NCBI GenBank assembly: GCA_036499395.1
Contig: DASYDW010000010.1
Location: 199,668 to 263,667, forward strand
Origin: Pirellulales bacterium
Lineage (GTDB): Bacteria > Planctomycetota > Planctomycetia > Pirellulales > JACPPG01
DNA: 64,000 bases
Direction: 5' to 3'
Shown here: positions 17,094 to 26,406 of the stretch, in pieces
Layout of the letters: every line of letters begins with the position of its first letter
Position numbering within the stretch: position 1 is the first letter of the stretch
Made by a program: the position numbers and the translations under genes
The notes under the pieces: generated by a model
The model's input: only the letters and a program-made list of their open reading frames with translations
Told to the model about the DNA's origin: nothing
Database searches by the model: none

Positions 17094-18440
17094 CTACAGA
17101 TCGGTGTGAAAGAGGCGGAACGTTTTGTAGCGGCGTCCGCCGACTTTTTCAATCGTGCGATTGATTAGATCGTTGTCTTCCAGAGTCCAGCTCAGCTCGG
17201 CGCCGGTGTACCCCAAAGCCAGGCCGGCGGCGAGCGATCGCAGGATGAACATCTCGACCACGCCGCGGCGGCGGAATTTTTCCACGACGCCCAGCACGGC
17301 CATCCGTCCGCTTTTGATGTGCCGCATGTTGTACAACAGCCGCGCCAGGCCGATCGGGATACCGAGCGTCGTCAAGCGGCCATTCAAGGGACGCGTGGCC
17401 TCGTTGAAATCGGGCAGCGTAATGCACAGGCCGGCCGGCTCGCCATCAACCTCGGCCAGCAGGATCAATTCCGGGGCGGCGTATTTCTTCAGCTCGAATG
17501 CCATGTGATGGAATTCGGCATCGGTCATTTTGACGAAGCCCCAGCTCTTTTCCCACGAACGATTGTAGGCATCGTGGCAGCGGGCAACTTCAGCGTCGAA
17601 ATTCGCGTGCGAAAGAGGACGCACGACGGCACCGCCGCGCCCGGCAAATCGCTCGGCACGCTTGGCCCATTTGTGCAGCATGTCGCACGAATCGTCGAAC
17701 CACCACGCGTACAAGTCCTTGGCCTTGGTAAGTTGCCAACCTTCGAGCAGCCGCGCGTAGTACGGCGGGTTGTGGTTCATCATCACGCGCTGCGGTGTAT
17801 CGAATCCTTCGATCAACAGCCCACAAGGATTGTTGGTCGAGTAGTCGATCGGTCCCAGCATCTGAGTGCGGCCGCGGCGGCGCAACCAATTCGCCGCGGC
17901 GTCGAGCAGCGCCGAGGCGACGTCCTGATCGTCGATGCATTCGAACATGCCGAAGCAGCCGGTGTTGGTCTCGTGCTGCTCGTTGTAGTTGGGATCGTCG
18001 CTTACCAGGACACGGCCAACCAGTTGCCCCTGGTCATAGGCCAGAAACTGCGTCGCCGCACCATGCAAATAGAACGGATGCTTGCGCGGATCGAGGAACG
18101 CTTTCACTTCGAGCAACAACGGGGGGGACCAATTCTTGTCCCCCTCGTAGATGCGCCACGGGAATTTGATAAAGGCGTCGCGATCACGGCGCGTCTTCAC
18201 TTCGCGAACCACGATGTCGCCCTGCGGCCGGCGCGCTACCGAAGTCACGGGCGCGGCCATTGACGGTACGATGCGCTCCACTGGTCGAGTCCGTTGGTCC
18301 GCGATCGGCACGCGGGGCTCGGGCGGAGCGATGACTTCCGACGGCTGGGGAACCAGCCGGGCGTCGATGGGTGTCGCGGGAAATCCTGGGGGCTGAATGC
18401 GCACGGTAGTTCCGATAAAGCGTACGGTGTCGGTGTTCAT
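17094..18440 (-). CDS. GNAT-superfamily N-acyltransferase-like protein
   Basis: 448 residues. A proline-rich stretch (about 1-75) precedes a GNAT-like body: 'FIKFPWRIYEGDKNWSPPLL', 'FLAYDQGQLVGRVLV', 'MLGPIDYSTNNPCGLLIEGF', 'YYARLLEGWQLTKAKDLYAW', 'VVEKFRRRGVVEMFILRSL' and 'GAELSWTLEDNDLINRTIEK'. The last two correspond to the acyl-CoA-binding and C-terminal parts of the GNAT fold. The family is usually left as 'hypothetical' or 'GNAT'. It is divergent from an alpha-oxoamine synthase, so a joint role in acylating a long-chain amine is possible (inference). A later start near residue 60 is possible. Confidence 0.7.
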   Translation of the reverse strand: MNTDTVRFIGTTVRIQPPGFPATPIDARLVPQPSEVIAPPEPRVPIADQRTRPVERIVPSMAAPVTSVARRPQGDIVVREVKTRRDRDAFIKFPWRIYEGDKNWSPPLLLEVKAFLDPRKHPFYLHGAATQFLAYDQGQLVGRVLVSDDPNYNEQHETNTGCFGMFECIDDQDVASALLDAAANWLRRRGRTQMLGPIDYSTNNPCGLLIEGFDTPQRVMMNHNPPYYARLLEGWQLTKAKDLYAWWFDDSCDMLHKWAKRAERFAGRGGAVVRPLSHANFDAEVARCHDAYNRSWEKSWGFVKMTDAEFHHMAFELKKYAAPELILLAEVDGEPAGLCITLPDFNEATRPLNGRLTTLGIPIGLARLLYNMRHIKSGRMAVLGVVEKFRRRGVVEMFILRSLAAGLALGYTGAELSWTLEDNDLINRTIEKVGGRRYKTFRLFHTDL

Positions 18441-18646
18441 GGGAGCGCCTTGCTCGGTGGCTGGTGAGAGGAGTGATCCTGATACCAGCAGAAGCGCAAT
18501 CCACGGCGTTTTGTTTCGGCGAATTTCTCCGACGTCACGACGGATTCGGCTTCCGTAAGTTTACCGCGCCAGCGAGGTAACAACTGCGAATTATTTGCGC
18601 TGCTGATAGGGGCATAACGTTGCCCACTTTTCAGCCCCATTATTCG

Positions 18647-18661
18647 CCCCAAAGGTTGGGG
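18647..18661. repeat. Small stem-loop upstream of the alpha-oxoamine synthase
   Basis: CCCCAA-AGG-TTGGGG, perfect 6-bp arms with a 3-nt loop, ending 7 bp before the AGGAG ribosome site (18669-18673) of the gene at 18682. It may be an operator or a structure affecting translation. Short enough to be chance. Confidence 0.35.
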
Positions 18662-18681
18662 TCAAGCCAGGAGCCTTTGCC

Positions 18682-20022
18682 ATGCCCCCCGAGATTGCCC
18701 ACGCCGAACCGACGATTGCCGACGTTTCACTCCCTTTCACCACGGCGCCCACGACCACGATCGAGATCGACGAGCAATTCTCGTTGGCGAACCTGCTGCG
18801 AGCACGCGAGGCGGGCATGGGAATCCGCGAGCTGGCCCCGATTTTCAAGCAGGCGGTACATCACTTTCAGTCCGTTGGGCAAAACCTCTACGGCCGAGTT
18901 CTTCTGGCACCCAGCGACGCCGCGGCCACGGTGGAATACCCGTTCGACGCCGACCGGCGCGACATGATTATCCTGGCCTCGAACAACTATCTGGGACTGA
19001 CCAATCATCCACGCATCGTGCGCGCCGCACAACAAGCGGCAGCGCAATACGGAACCGGATCGGGCAGCTCGCCCTTGCTGGTCGGCACGTTTCCCATTAC
19101 TCGCGAGTTGGAAGCGAAGCTGGCGACCTTCAAAGGGGCGGAAGAAGCTTGCGTCTTCGCGACAGGCTACTCGGCGAACGTTGGCGTGATCTCGGCCGTG
19201 GCTGGCAAGGACGACGTCGTGATCCTCGATCGCTTGGCGCACGCCAGCATGGTCGACGGTGCGAAGCTATCCGGCGCACAGGTCAAGGTATTCCATCACA
19301 ACGACGCGGCTCACCTGGATCGAGTGCTCGAGCGAAATCGATCGGCGCGGACCAAGGTCGTGGCCGTCGAAGGCATCTACAGCATGGACGGCGACATCGC
19401 GCCCTTGGATCAGATCTGGCAGGTCGCGCGCCGGCACAATGCGCTGTTGTTGGTGGACGAGGCGCATTCGACCGGGGTGCTCGGGCCGGGCGGGCGCGGG
19501 GCAGCGGCCTACTTCGGACTGGAAGGCGAGATCGACTTGCACGTTGGCACCTTGAGCAAGGCACTCGGCGCGTGCGGCGGATTCGTAGCCGGCAAAAGTG
19601 ATCTCGTGACGTACATTCGCTATTTCGCACGGAGCGGCATGTTTTCGACCGCACCATCGCCGATGGTGCTGGCCGCGGCGAGCGCCGCGATCGATGTGAT
19701 CCACGACGAGCCGGAACGCCGCGAACGGCTGTGGGAAAACTGCCGCTTCATGCACGAAGGGCTACTGCGAATCGGATTGCGCACGAGCCAGGCCGCTAGC
19801 CCCGTGATCCCGGTGATCATCGGCGAGATGAAAGCGCTGCGCGAAATGACCTTAGCGTTGCATCGCGACAATATCTGCGTGAACTCGGTCCCATTCCCAG
19901 CCGTGCCGCTCGGCAGCGAACGATTGCGCATCAGCCTGACGGCGAATCACACGATCGAGCAACTGCGCCAAGCCTTGGAATCGCTCAAACGAGCGGCCCG
20001 CAACGCGGGAGTGCTGAGATAG
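18682..20022 (+). CDS. Alpha-oxoamine synthase (serine palmitoyltransferase / KBL / BioF type)
   Basis: 446 residues. PLP-dependent class II aminotransferase fold: 'ILASNNYLGLTNHPRI', 'GTGSGSSPLLVGTFPIT', H187 in 'LAHASMVDGAKLSG', D259 in 'LLVDEAHSTGVLGPGGRG', and the PLP lysine K293 in 'GTLSKALGACGG'. These enzymes condense an acyl-CoA with an amino acid and release CO2. About 50 extra N-terminal residues make it longer than typical BioF or Kbl (about 390-400) and closer to serine palmitoyltransferases. No biotin or threonine-catabolism gene is adjacent; the neighbour is a divergent GNAT-like acyltransferase. A sphingoid-base role is therefore a reasonable guess, but BioF or Kbl activity is not excluded. 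Confidence 0.85.
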   Translation: MPPEIAHAEPTIADVSLPFTTAPTTTIEIDEQFSLANLLRAREAGMGIRELAPIFKQAVHHFQSVGQNLYGRVLLAPSDAAATVEYPFDADRRDMIILASNNYLGLTNHPRIVRAAQQAAAQYGTGSGSSPLLVGTFPITRELEAKLATFKGAEEACVFATGYSANVGVISAVAGKDDVVILDRLAHASMVDGAKLSGAQVKVFHHNDAAHLDRVLERNRSARTKVVAVEGIYSMDGDIAPLDQIWQVARRHNALLLVDEAHSTGVLGPGGRGAAAYFGLEGEIDLHVGTLSKALGACGGFVAGKSDLVTYIRYFARSGMFSTAPSPMVLAAASAAIDVIHDEPERRERLWENCRFMHEGLLRIGLRTSQAASPVIPVIIGEMKALREMTLALHRDNICVNSVPFPAVPLGSERLRISLTANHTIEQLRQALESLKRAARNAGVLR

Positions 20023-20034
20023 TAGTCGGTAGGC

Positions 20035-20107
20035 GGTAGCTAGTAGTCAGTGAAGAGGGGCACGCAGCCTCGAATTGCTGATTACCAACTACTGACTACC
20101 AGCTACT
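20035..20107. repeat. Imperfect inverted repeat of the 'TAGTCAGTAGT' intergenic family
   Basis: The left arm GGTAGCTAGTAGTCAGT (20035-20051) pairs with the right arm ACTGACTACCAGCTACT (20091-20107) with two mismatches, between the convergent oxoamine synthase and crcB stops. It could act as a bidirectional terminator. The 13-mer TACCAACTACTGA inside it recurs near 57050. Confidence 0.5.
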
Positions 20108-20498
20108 GCGTCATCGTCGGCACGCCAAAGTAGTAGCCGGCCAGGCGGAATCCGCACCACACGGCCACCAGCCCCAAGACGCAACTGAGCACCACGTTTA
20201 AGAGGGCGAGCGCCATCTTTCCTTCTTGGGCCATGAGAAATGTTTCGAGGCTGAACGCAGAAAACGTGGTGAAGCCCCCCAGCACACCTACGATCAGTCC
20301 GAGGCGGATTTCATCACGCACCGGAAACGGGCCGCTGAACATCGCGTACAGAATGCCGATCAACAGGCAGCCGAGAAGATTCACCGAAACGGTGCCCAAG
20401 GGGAACGCCCAGCCGGTGAGACTGTAGACGGTGCCTTGCATCCAGTAACGGGCCAGCGATCCGAACGCCCCGCCGCAGGCGATGAAGATCCATTTCAT
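20103..20498 (-). CDS. crcB: CrcB/Fluc fluoride channel
   Basis: 131 residues with four hydrophobic helices. 'GGAFGSLARYW' near the N-terminus and 'GVLGGFTTFSAFSLE' in helix 3 are diagnostic of CrcB/Fluc; the TxFS phenylalanine and serine line the fluoride pathway. Family role: passive fluoride export through a dual-topology dimer in the inner membrane. It is a single copy here. I looked for a fluoride riboswitch in the upstream leader and did not see its conserved blocks. Confidence 0.93.
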   Translation of the reverse strand: MKWIFIACGGAFGSLARYWMQGTVYSLTGWAFPLGTVSVNLLGCLLIGILYAMFSGPFPVRDEIRLGLIVGVLGGFTTFSAFSLETFLMAQEGKMALALLNVVLSCVLGLVAVWCGFRLAGYYFGVPTMTQ

Positions 20499-20991
20499 GC
20501 GCGTTTTCCAAGTCGCGGTTTATGAAGTGAGGAGAACGGTAGCGGCTTTGCGAGCATAGCATACGTGAGCCGACGCGGGCCTGACGCGCGGAACGTGCCC
20601 GGCTATCTAGAGGCTTTGATCGAGATCGCCTTATCGTCACGATGGCTGAGATCGTGAAACCAGCCTCGCTGCGCGACCTATCCACGGTGCGGAATTCGCT
20701 TATCGACACGCCGGCCAAGGACGACGTTCTTCGCCCCGACGGCAAGGTACGGCACACCGGTCTCCCCCGCAGCCAGGACCTCGACGGTTAACCCCCCGGG
20801 GCGACGATGCCCTGGGCTTACGGAACTATGCTCCCGAAGTCCGAGATCGTGACCTCCTGCAGCCCGGCGTCGCCCCCTCGCTGCCAAAATGGCACCTCAG
20901 GTCAGCTTCTCACGCGGCGCACGCGAATGGGCGCCAAGCCATTTTCTGCAACGCCTTGCTGCGTAGTGGTTTGCCATTTAGCCCGAGGGCG
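20499..20991. other. Non-coding gap between crcB and the groE promoter
   Basis: About 490 bp with only short, unconvincing reading frames on both strands. It contains a small palindrome, TGCCA-AAA-TGGCA, near 20885. No tRNA, CIRCE heat-shock operator or fluoride riboswitch was recognised. Confidence 0.5.
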
Positions 20992-21007
20992 TGGCACACG
21001 CATTGCT
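20992..21007 (+). promoter_or_regulatory. Sigma-54-type promoter ahead of groEL1
   Basis: TGGCAC-ACGCA-TTGCT matches the -24/-12 consensus TGGCAC-N5-TTGCW at every fixed position, with correct GG to GC spacing. It lies 181 bp upstream of the groEL1 GTG, which predicts a leader of about 170 nt. No activator-binding site was identified. Confidence 0.6.
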
Positions 21008-21187
21008 TTTAGACGGCCCACGGAGCGGTCTCTGCCAATATTGCTAGAGGTCGCGGCACCCTTTCGCCAAACCACCAGACTAATACAACTGTGGGACTTG
21101 TCGCCGCACTGGCCACGCTAACGCGGCTGCGCACGCAACGGCGGACGGCTGTCCCAAATTTCACTCGCCCAACAGGAGGAATCCGCT

Positions 21188-22900
21188 GTGGCAAAACAGA
21201 TGGTGTTCGATGACGAGGCTCGTCAGCCGCTCTTGGCAGGCGTCTCAAAGCTGGCCCGGGCCGTTCGCAGTACCCTCGGGCCGCGTGGCCGTAACGCCGT
21301 GCTGGACAAGGGCTGGGGCTCGCCGAAGGTCACCAAGGACGGCGTGACCGTTGCCGAAGACATCGAGCTTGAGGATGCCTTCGAGAACCTGGGCGCGCAA
21401 CTCGTCAAGGAAGCCGCCAGCAAGACGAATGACGTCGCGGGCGACGGCACCACGACTGCCACCGTACTGGCCGAAGCGATCTTCCGCGAAGGGCTAAAAA
21501 TGATCTCGGCCGGCGCCGATCCGATGGCCCTGCAGCGCGGTATCCATAAGGCCACCGATGCGCTCGTCGAGGCGATCAAGAAGCTAGCCACGCCGATCAA
21601 CGAAAAGAACAAGACCGAGATCAAGCAGGTCGCCACGATCGCCGGCAACGGCGACGCCAGCATCGGCGAAGTGCTGTCGGACGCGTTCTTGAAAGTCGGC
21701 AAAGACGGCGTCATCACCGTCGAAGAAGGCAAGCAGGCCGAAACGACCGTCGAAGTGGTCGAAGGCATGCAGTTCGATCGCGGCTATCTCTCGCCACACT
21801 TCGTCACGAATCAGGACAGCCAGACCGTCGAGTTGGAAAACTGCTACCTGCTGATTTACGAAGAAAAGATCTCGAGTGCCAAGAGCCTGGTGCCGTTGCT
21901 CGAAGCCATCAGTAAGTCGGCCAAGCCGCTGTTGATCATTGCCGAGGACGTCGAAGGCGAGGCTCTGGCCACGCTGGTCGTCAACAAGATGCGAGGCATT
22001 CTGAATGTCGCCGCGGTAAAGGCCCCGGGCTACGGCGATCGTCGCAAGGCGATGCTGGGTGACCTGGCCGTGCTGACCGGCGGCACGGCGATCTTCAAAG
22101 ACCTGGGCATTCAGCTCGACGCAGTCAAGCTGACGGACTTGGGACGTGCGAAGAAGATCATCATCGACTCTGAAAACACGACGCTGGTCGGCGGCGCCGG
22201 CAAAAAGCCGGACATCGACGGCCGCGCCGAGCAGATTCGCCGCGAAATCGAGGTCACGGAAAGCGATTACGATCGCGAGAAGCTGCAAGAGCGTCTGGCC
22301 AAGCTGGCCGGCGGTGTGGCCCAGATCAATTGCGGTGCCGCGACCGAGACCGAGATGAAGGAGCGCAAGGCGCTGTTGGAAGATGCAAAGGCCGCGACGC
22401 AAGCCGCGCTCGAAGAAGGCATCGTTCCCGGCGGTGGCGTGGCCCTGATCCGCAGTGAAAAGGCTCTCGACAAGCTCGATCTCAAGGGAGACGAGGCACT
22501 GGGCGCGAAGATCATCCGCAATGTGCTCGACTATCCGCTACGTGCGATCGCCACTAACGCCGGCGTCGACGGCGCCGTGGTCGTAAATCGTGTTCGCCAC
22601 CTGAAGGGGAAGAACGAAGGCTACGACGCCGACAAGGCGCAATACTGCGACCTGGTGGCGGCGGGTATCATCGATCCGGCCAAGGTGGTTCGCACCGCTT
22701 TGCAGAATGCGGCCAGCGTGGCCGCGTTGCTGCTGACCACGGAGGCGCTCGTCACCGAGATTCCCAAGGAAGAGGAAGAAGGGGGCGACCATCACGCACA
22801 CGACCACGGCATGGGTGGTATGGGCGGAATGGGTGGAGGCATGGGAGGTATGGGTGGCATGGGGGGCATGGATATGGGTGGTATGGGCGGCATGATGTAA
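21188..22900 (+). CDS. groEL: 60-kDa chaperonin GroEL, copy 1, with His-rich and GGM tail
   Basis: 570 residues. The GTG start follows a strong AGGAGG ribosome site (21174-21179). Chaperonin hallmarks: '[16 protein letters not shown]', the ATP site '[17 protein letters not shown]', '[12 protein letters not shown]' and '[12 protein letters not shown]'. The tail is unusual: acidic residues, then HHAHDHG, then a long run of GGM repeats. GGM tails are normal for GroEL; the histidine stretch in front is not typical and could bind metal. It is followed by groES and then a second groEL. Family role: ATP-driven folding cage with GroES. Confidence 0.96.
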   Translation: MAKQMVFDDEARQPLLAGVSKLARAVRSTLGPRGRNAVLDKGWGSPKVTKDGVTVAEDIELEDAFENLGAQLVKEAASKTNDVAGDGTTTATVLAEAIFREGLKMISAGADPMALQRGIHKATDALVEAIKKLATPINEKNKTEIKQVATIAGNGDASIGEVLSDAFLKVGKDGVITVEEGKQAETTVEVVEGMQFDRGYLSPHFVTNQDSQTVELENCYLLIYEEKISSAKSLVPLLEAISKSAKPLLIIAEDVEGEALATLVVNKMRGILNVAAVKAPGYGDRRKAMLGDLAVLTGGTAIFKDLGIQLDAVKLTDLGRAKKIIIDSENTTLVGGAGKKPDIDGRAEQIRREIEVTESDYDREKLQERLAKLAGGVAQINCGAATETEMKERKALLEDAKAATQAALEEGIVPGGGVALIRSEKALDKLDLKGDEALGAKIIRNVLDYPLRAIATNAGVDGAVVVNRVRHLKGKNEGYDADKAQYCDLVAAGIIDPAKVVRTALQNAASVAALLLTTEALVTEIPKEEEEGGDHHAHDHGMGGMGGMGGGMGGMGGMGGMDMGGMGGMM

Positions 22901-22984
22901 ATCGTCCCGCGCCAGCCCAAGCGACCCTCACCTACCAATAAAATCATCAGCAAACACATTCATAGATAAGAACGGATAACTGCC

Positions 22985-23284
22985 ATGAAGAACGTCAAAT
23001 TGCGCCCTCTGGACGATCGTGTCGTAGTCGAGCCGCGTGAAGCCGAGGAACGGACCGCCGGCGGAATCGTGCTGCCGGACTCGGCCAAGGAAAAGCCGCA
23101 ACGCGGCAAGGTCGTTTCGGTCGGCCCCGGCAAGCTGCTGGATAGCGGCAACCGCGGTCAACTTTCGGTTTCGGTCGGCGACGAAGTGATCTACGGCAAG
23201 TACTCGGGCACCGAGATTGAGCTCGACGGCCGTGACGTGAAGATCCTGCGCGAGACCGACATTCTGGCCAAAGTGGTGAACTAA
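22985..23284 (+). CDS. groES: 10-kDa co-chaperonin GroES
   Basis: 99 residues of normal length. '[17 protein letters not shown]' and the mobile loop '[20 protein letters not shown]' are typical, and the protein ends '[10 protein letters not shown]'. It caps the GroEL ring. It lies between two groEL genes, 84 bp after groEL1 and 106 bp before groEL2, so it may serve both. The last seven codons including the stop are tandemly duplicated just downstream. Confidence 0.96.
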   Translation: MKNVKLRPLDDRVVVEPREAEERTAGGIVLPDSAKEKPQRGKVVSVGPGKLLDSGNRGQLSVSVGDEVIYGKYSGTEIELDGRDVKILRETDILAKVVN

Positions 23285-23305
23285 CTGGCCAAAGTAGTGA
23301 GCTAA
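23264..23305 (+). repeat. 21-bp tandem duplication across the groES stop codon
   Basis: Two adjacent 21-mers (23264-23284 and 23285-23305) each read Leu-Ala-Lys-Val-Val-Asn/Ser-stop and differ at two bases. The second copy is untranslated unless the first stop is read through. Confidence 0.85.
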
Positions 23306-23390
23306 GCGCAAACGCTCTCAAAAAAATTGCCTTCGGCTTACCAGCCAATACTGCGGTAAGCACATCAAGATATTCAAGGAAACGTCAACC

Positions 23391-25007
23391 GTGCCCAAGC
23401 AATTGCTGTTCGAAGATCAGGCCCGGGCCAAGATGCTCAAAGGGGTCGAGAAACTAGCGAACGCCGTCGCCATTACGATGGGTCCGACCGGCCGGAACGT
23501 GATCATCAACAAGTCGTTCGGCGGACCCACCGTCACCAAGGACGGCGTCACGGTCAGCAAAGAGGTCGAGCTGGAAGACCACTTCGAGAACATGGGCGCA
23601 AAGCTCGTGAACGAAGTCGCGTCGAAGACCTCGGATATTGCCGGCGACGGCACCACGACGGCCACCGTGCTGGCCCGTGCGATCTTCAAGGAAGGCACCC
23701 GCAACATCGCCGCGGGCAGCAACCCGATGGCGGTTCGCCGCGGTATCGAGAAGGCGGTTGAAGCCGCGATCGAGCACCTCAAGTCGCTGGCCAAGCCGGT
23801 GTCGAGCAAGGAAGAGATCGCCCAGGTTGGCTCGATCAGCGCCAACAACGATCGCGCGATTGGCGACCTGCTGGCTGACGCGATGGAAAAGGTCGGCAAG
23901 GACGGCGTGATCACGGTCGAAGAAGGCAAGGGAACCGAGACCACGCTGGAGTTGGTCGAGGGCATGCAGTTCGACAAGGGCTTTATCTCGCCGTATTTCA
24001 TCAATCGTCCGGCCGAGATGGAATGCCTGCTCGAAAACGCCTTGATCCTGATTTTCGAAAAGAAGATCGGCAATCTCCGCGAACTGATTCCGCTGTTGGA
24101 GAAGAGCAGCCAGTCGGGCAAGCCGCTTTTGATCATTGCCGAGGACGTCGAGGGCGAGGCCCTGGCGACGTTGGTCGTGAACAAACTGCGTGGCGTGCTG
24201 AACATCTGTGCCGTGAAGGCGCCGGGCTTCGGCGATCGCCGTAAGGCCATGTTGGGCGATATTGCCGTGCTGACCGGCGGCACGCTGGTCAGCGAGGACC
24301 TGGGCCTGAAGCTCGAAAATCTGGGCCTCGAGCATTTGGGTCGTGCCAAGCAGATCAAGGTCAACAAGAACGATACCACGATCGTGCAAGGCGGCGGCAA
24401 GCCCGAAGAGATCAAGACTCGCATCCAGCAGATCCGCAATCAGATCGAAGCCACGGAAAGCGAGTACGATCGCGAGAAGTTCCAAGAGCGTCTGGCGAAG
24501 CTGACCGGCGGCGTGGCGATCATTTCCGTCGGTGCCAGCAGCGAAGCCGACATGAAGCAGACCAAGGCCCGCGTCGAAGACGCGCTGCATGCCACGCGTG
24601 CCGCGGTCGAAGAAGGCATCCTGCCGGGCGGCGGCGTTGCCCTGCTGCGTTGCCGTGACGCGGTCGAAAAGGTGCGCGGTTCGGCTCGCGGCGACGAGAA
24701 GATCGGCGTCGACATCGTGCTGCATTCGCTCGAAGCACCGATGCGTCAGATCGTGGACAATTGCGGCATCGACGGCTCGGTCGTGGTTGACGAAGTCGGT
24801 CAAAAGCCGGCCAGCGTCGGTTACGATGCGAACAAGGCCGTCTACGTCGATATGTTCAAGGCCGGCGTCATCGACCCGTTGAAGGTCGTACGCAGTGCGC
24901 TGCAGAACGCCGCCAGCATCGCGGCGCTGATGTTGACCACCGAAGCGCTCGTTACTAACCTCGACAAGGATGACAAGGGCAAGCGGGTCGAGGGAAGCGT
25001 GCGTTAA
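23391..25007 (+). CDS. groEL: 60-kDa chaperonin GroEL, copy 2
   Basis: 538 residues from a GTG start. All chaperonin signatures are present ('[19 protein letters not shown]', '[17 protein letters not shown]', '[14 protein letters not shown]', '[15 protein letters not shown]'). It differs from copy 1 throughout and ends '[14 protein letters not shown]' without the GGM tail, so the two are diverged paralogues rather than a recent duplication. A Rho-independent terminator follows about 105 bp downstream. Paralogous chaperonins may have different clients or expression. Confidence 0.96.
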   Translation: MPKQLLFEDQARAKMLKGVEKLANAVAITMGPTGRNVIINKSFGGPTVTKDGVTVSKEVELEDHFENMGAKLVNEVASKTSDIAGDGTTTATVLARAIFKEGTRNIAAGSNPMAVRRGIEKAVEAAIEHLKSLAKPVSSKEEIAQVGSISANNDRAIGDLLADAMEKVGKDGVITVEEGKGTETTLELVEGMQFDKGFISPYFINRPAEMECLLENALILIFEKKIGNLRELIPLLEKSSQSGKPLLIIAEDVEGEALATLVVNKLRGVLNICAVKAPGFGDRRKAMLGDIAVLTGGTLVSEDLGLKLENLGLEHLGRAKQIKVNKNDTTIVQGGGKPEEIKTRIQQIRNQIEATESEYDREKFQERLAKLTGGVAIISVGASSEADMKQTKARVEDALHATRAAVEEGILPGGGVALLRCRDAVEKVRGSARGDEKIGVDIVLHSLEAPMRQIVDNCGIDGSVVVDEVGQKPASVGYDANKAVYVDMFKAGVIDPLKVVRSALQNAASIAALMLTTEALVTNLDKDDKGKRVEGSVR

Positions 25008-25113
25008 GAATCGCGACGGTGCGTAGAATGACGTGGGGGCGCGGCAGACCGAAAGGTTCGCTTAACCCGTCACGTGGCGTGTACCGGCAGCGTTCGATGT
25101 GAATCAACCATCA

Positions 25114-25146
25114 CGGGCCGCCTCGATTGCCGGGGCGGCCCGTTTT
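25114..25146 (+). terminator. Rho-independent terminator after groEL2
   Basis: The arms CGGGCCGCC (25114-25122) and GGCGGCCCG (25134-25142) pair perfectly over 9 bp with an 11-nt loop, followed by TTTT. It separates the groE genes from dnaJ. Confidence 0.8.
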
Positions 25147-25177
25147 GCGATACGCTTTCCCCATCGGCGAAAGTGCC

Positions 25178-26344
25178 ATGGTAACTATGGCCAAGAAGCG
25201 CGATTACTACGAAGTTCTCGGCGTCGAGCGCACTTGCTCGGGCACCGAGATTTCCACGGCTTTCCGCAAGCTCGCGGTCAAGTTTCACCCGGACAAGAAT
25301 CCGGGGGACGACGGTGCGGCGCAGTACTTTAAGGAAGCGGCCGAAGCGTTCGAGGTCTTGAGCGATACCGACAAGCGCTCGCGCTACGATCGATTTGGCC
25401 ACGCCGGTATCGACGGTCCCGGTGGCGGCGCGCCCCATTTCAACGACGTTAACGACATCTTCGAGGCCTTCGGCAACATCTTCGGCGAGGGGGCGTTCGG
25501 CGACATCTTCGGCGGCGGGCGCGGCCGAGGGGGGCGTCGCTCAACCAAAGGATCCGACGTTCGCTGCGATGTAACGCTCGATCTGCTCGAAGCGGCCCGT
25601 GGCGTTACGAAGGTCGTGCATTTCGAGCGGCACGAGGAATGCACCAAATGCCATGGAAGCGGTGCGCGTGCCGGCACCAAGCCGGAGAAGTGCAAGTATT
25701 GCGGCGGACGTGGCCAGGTCGTGCAAAGTGCGGGCATCTTCCGCATGCAGACGACATGTCCCTCCTGCCACGGCGCCGGCACGATGATTAACGACCCGTG
25801 CGATGGCTGTCGGGGCGAAGGTTACTTACGCAAGCGCGTGAAGCGCGAAGTGAGCATTCCGGCCGGCGTTGACAATGACGTGCGTCTGCGTCTGTCGGGT
25901 GAAGGCGATCCGGATCCGCATGGCGGACCGCGGGGCGATTGCTACTGCTTTTTGCACGTCAGCGAGCACTCGCTGTTTCGACGGCAAGGGCGCGATCTGG
26001 TGTGTCAGATCCCCATCACGTATACGCAAGCGGCGTTGGGGGCCTCGATCGAGGTGCCGACGATCGAAGGCAAAGAGGATTTAGACGTGCCGGCCGGCAC
26101 GGCCACGGGCGAGGTATTTCGCCTGCGGGGTCGCGGCATGCCCGACCCGCACGCGCGCGGCAAGGGGGACTTGCTCGTGCAGGTACACGTGGAAGTGCCG
26201 AAGACGTTGACGCCGAAGCAAGAAGAATTGCTGCGCGAGCTGGCCGAGGAAGAACGGGCCAACGTGACACCGCATCGCAAGAATTTCTTTGAGAAGTTGC
26301 GAGACTATTTCGTACCGGAAGACAGCACCCAGGTGGGCGAATAG
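25178..26344 (+). CDS. dnaJ: Chaperone DnaJ
   Basis: 388 residues from the ATG at 25178 (ribosome site GGCGAAAG just upstream; a second ATG at 25187 is possible). J domain 'KRDYYEVLGVERTCSG' with HPD in 'KFHPDKNPGDD', then a Gly/Phe-rich linker with 'NDIFEAFGNIFGEGAFGDIF'. Four zinc-finger CxxCxGxG units follow ('CTKCHGSG', 'CKYCGGRG', 'CPSCHGAG', 'CDGCRGEG'), then the C-terminal substrate-binding domain. It is the DnaK co-chaperone. No dnaK is in this window although grpE follows 62 bp later. Confidence 0.96.
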   Translation: MVTMAKKRDYYEVLGVERTCSGTEISTAFRKLAVKFHPDKNPGDDGAAQYFKEAAEAFEVLSDTDKRSRYDRFGHAGIDGPGGGAPHFNDVNDIFEAFGNIFGEGAFGDIFGGGRGRGGRRSTKGSDVRCDVTLDLLEAARGVTKVVHFERHEECTKCHGSGARAGTKPEKCKYCGGRGQVVQSAGIFRMQTTCPSCHGAGTMINDPCDGCRGEGYLRKRVKREVSIPAGVDNDVRLRLSGEGDPDPHGGPRGDCYCFLHVSEHSLFRRQGRDLVCQIPITYTQAALGASIEVPTIEGKEDLDVPAGTATGEVFRLRGRGMPDPHARGKGDLLVQVHVEVPKTLTPKQEELLRELAEEERANVTPHRKNFFEKLRDYFVPEDSTQVGE

Positions 26345-26406
26345 ATATTCGCCGCGACATGCAGGGCGCGAAAGCGTCGATTCATCCAGCGGCAAAGGTA
26401 TGACTT

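Noticed and set aside
20499..20640. Possible fluoride riboswitch ahead of crcB
   Set aside because: The conserved blocks of the crcB motif could not be found on the minus strand.
20641..20790. 49-codon plus-strand frame and overlapping minus-strand frames between crcB and groEL1
   Set aside because: No motif, no ribosome site, and composition like non-coding sequence.
21000..23390. CIRCE (HrcA) heat-shock operator near the groE genes
   Set aside because: No TTAGCACTC-N9-GAGTGCTAA-like inverted repeat in any of the three upstream gaps.
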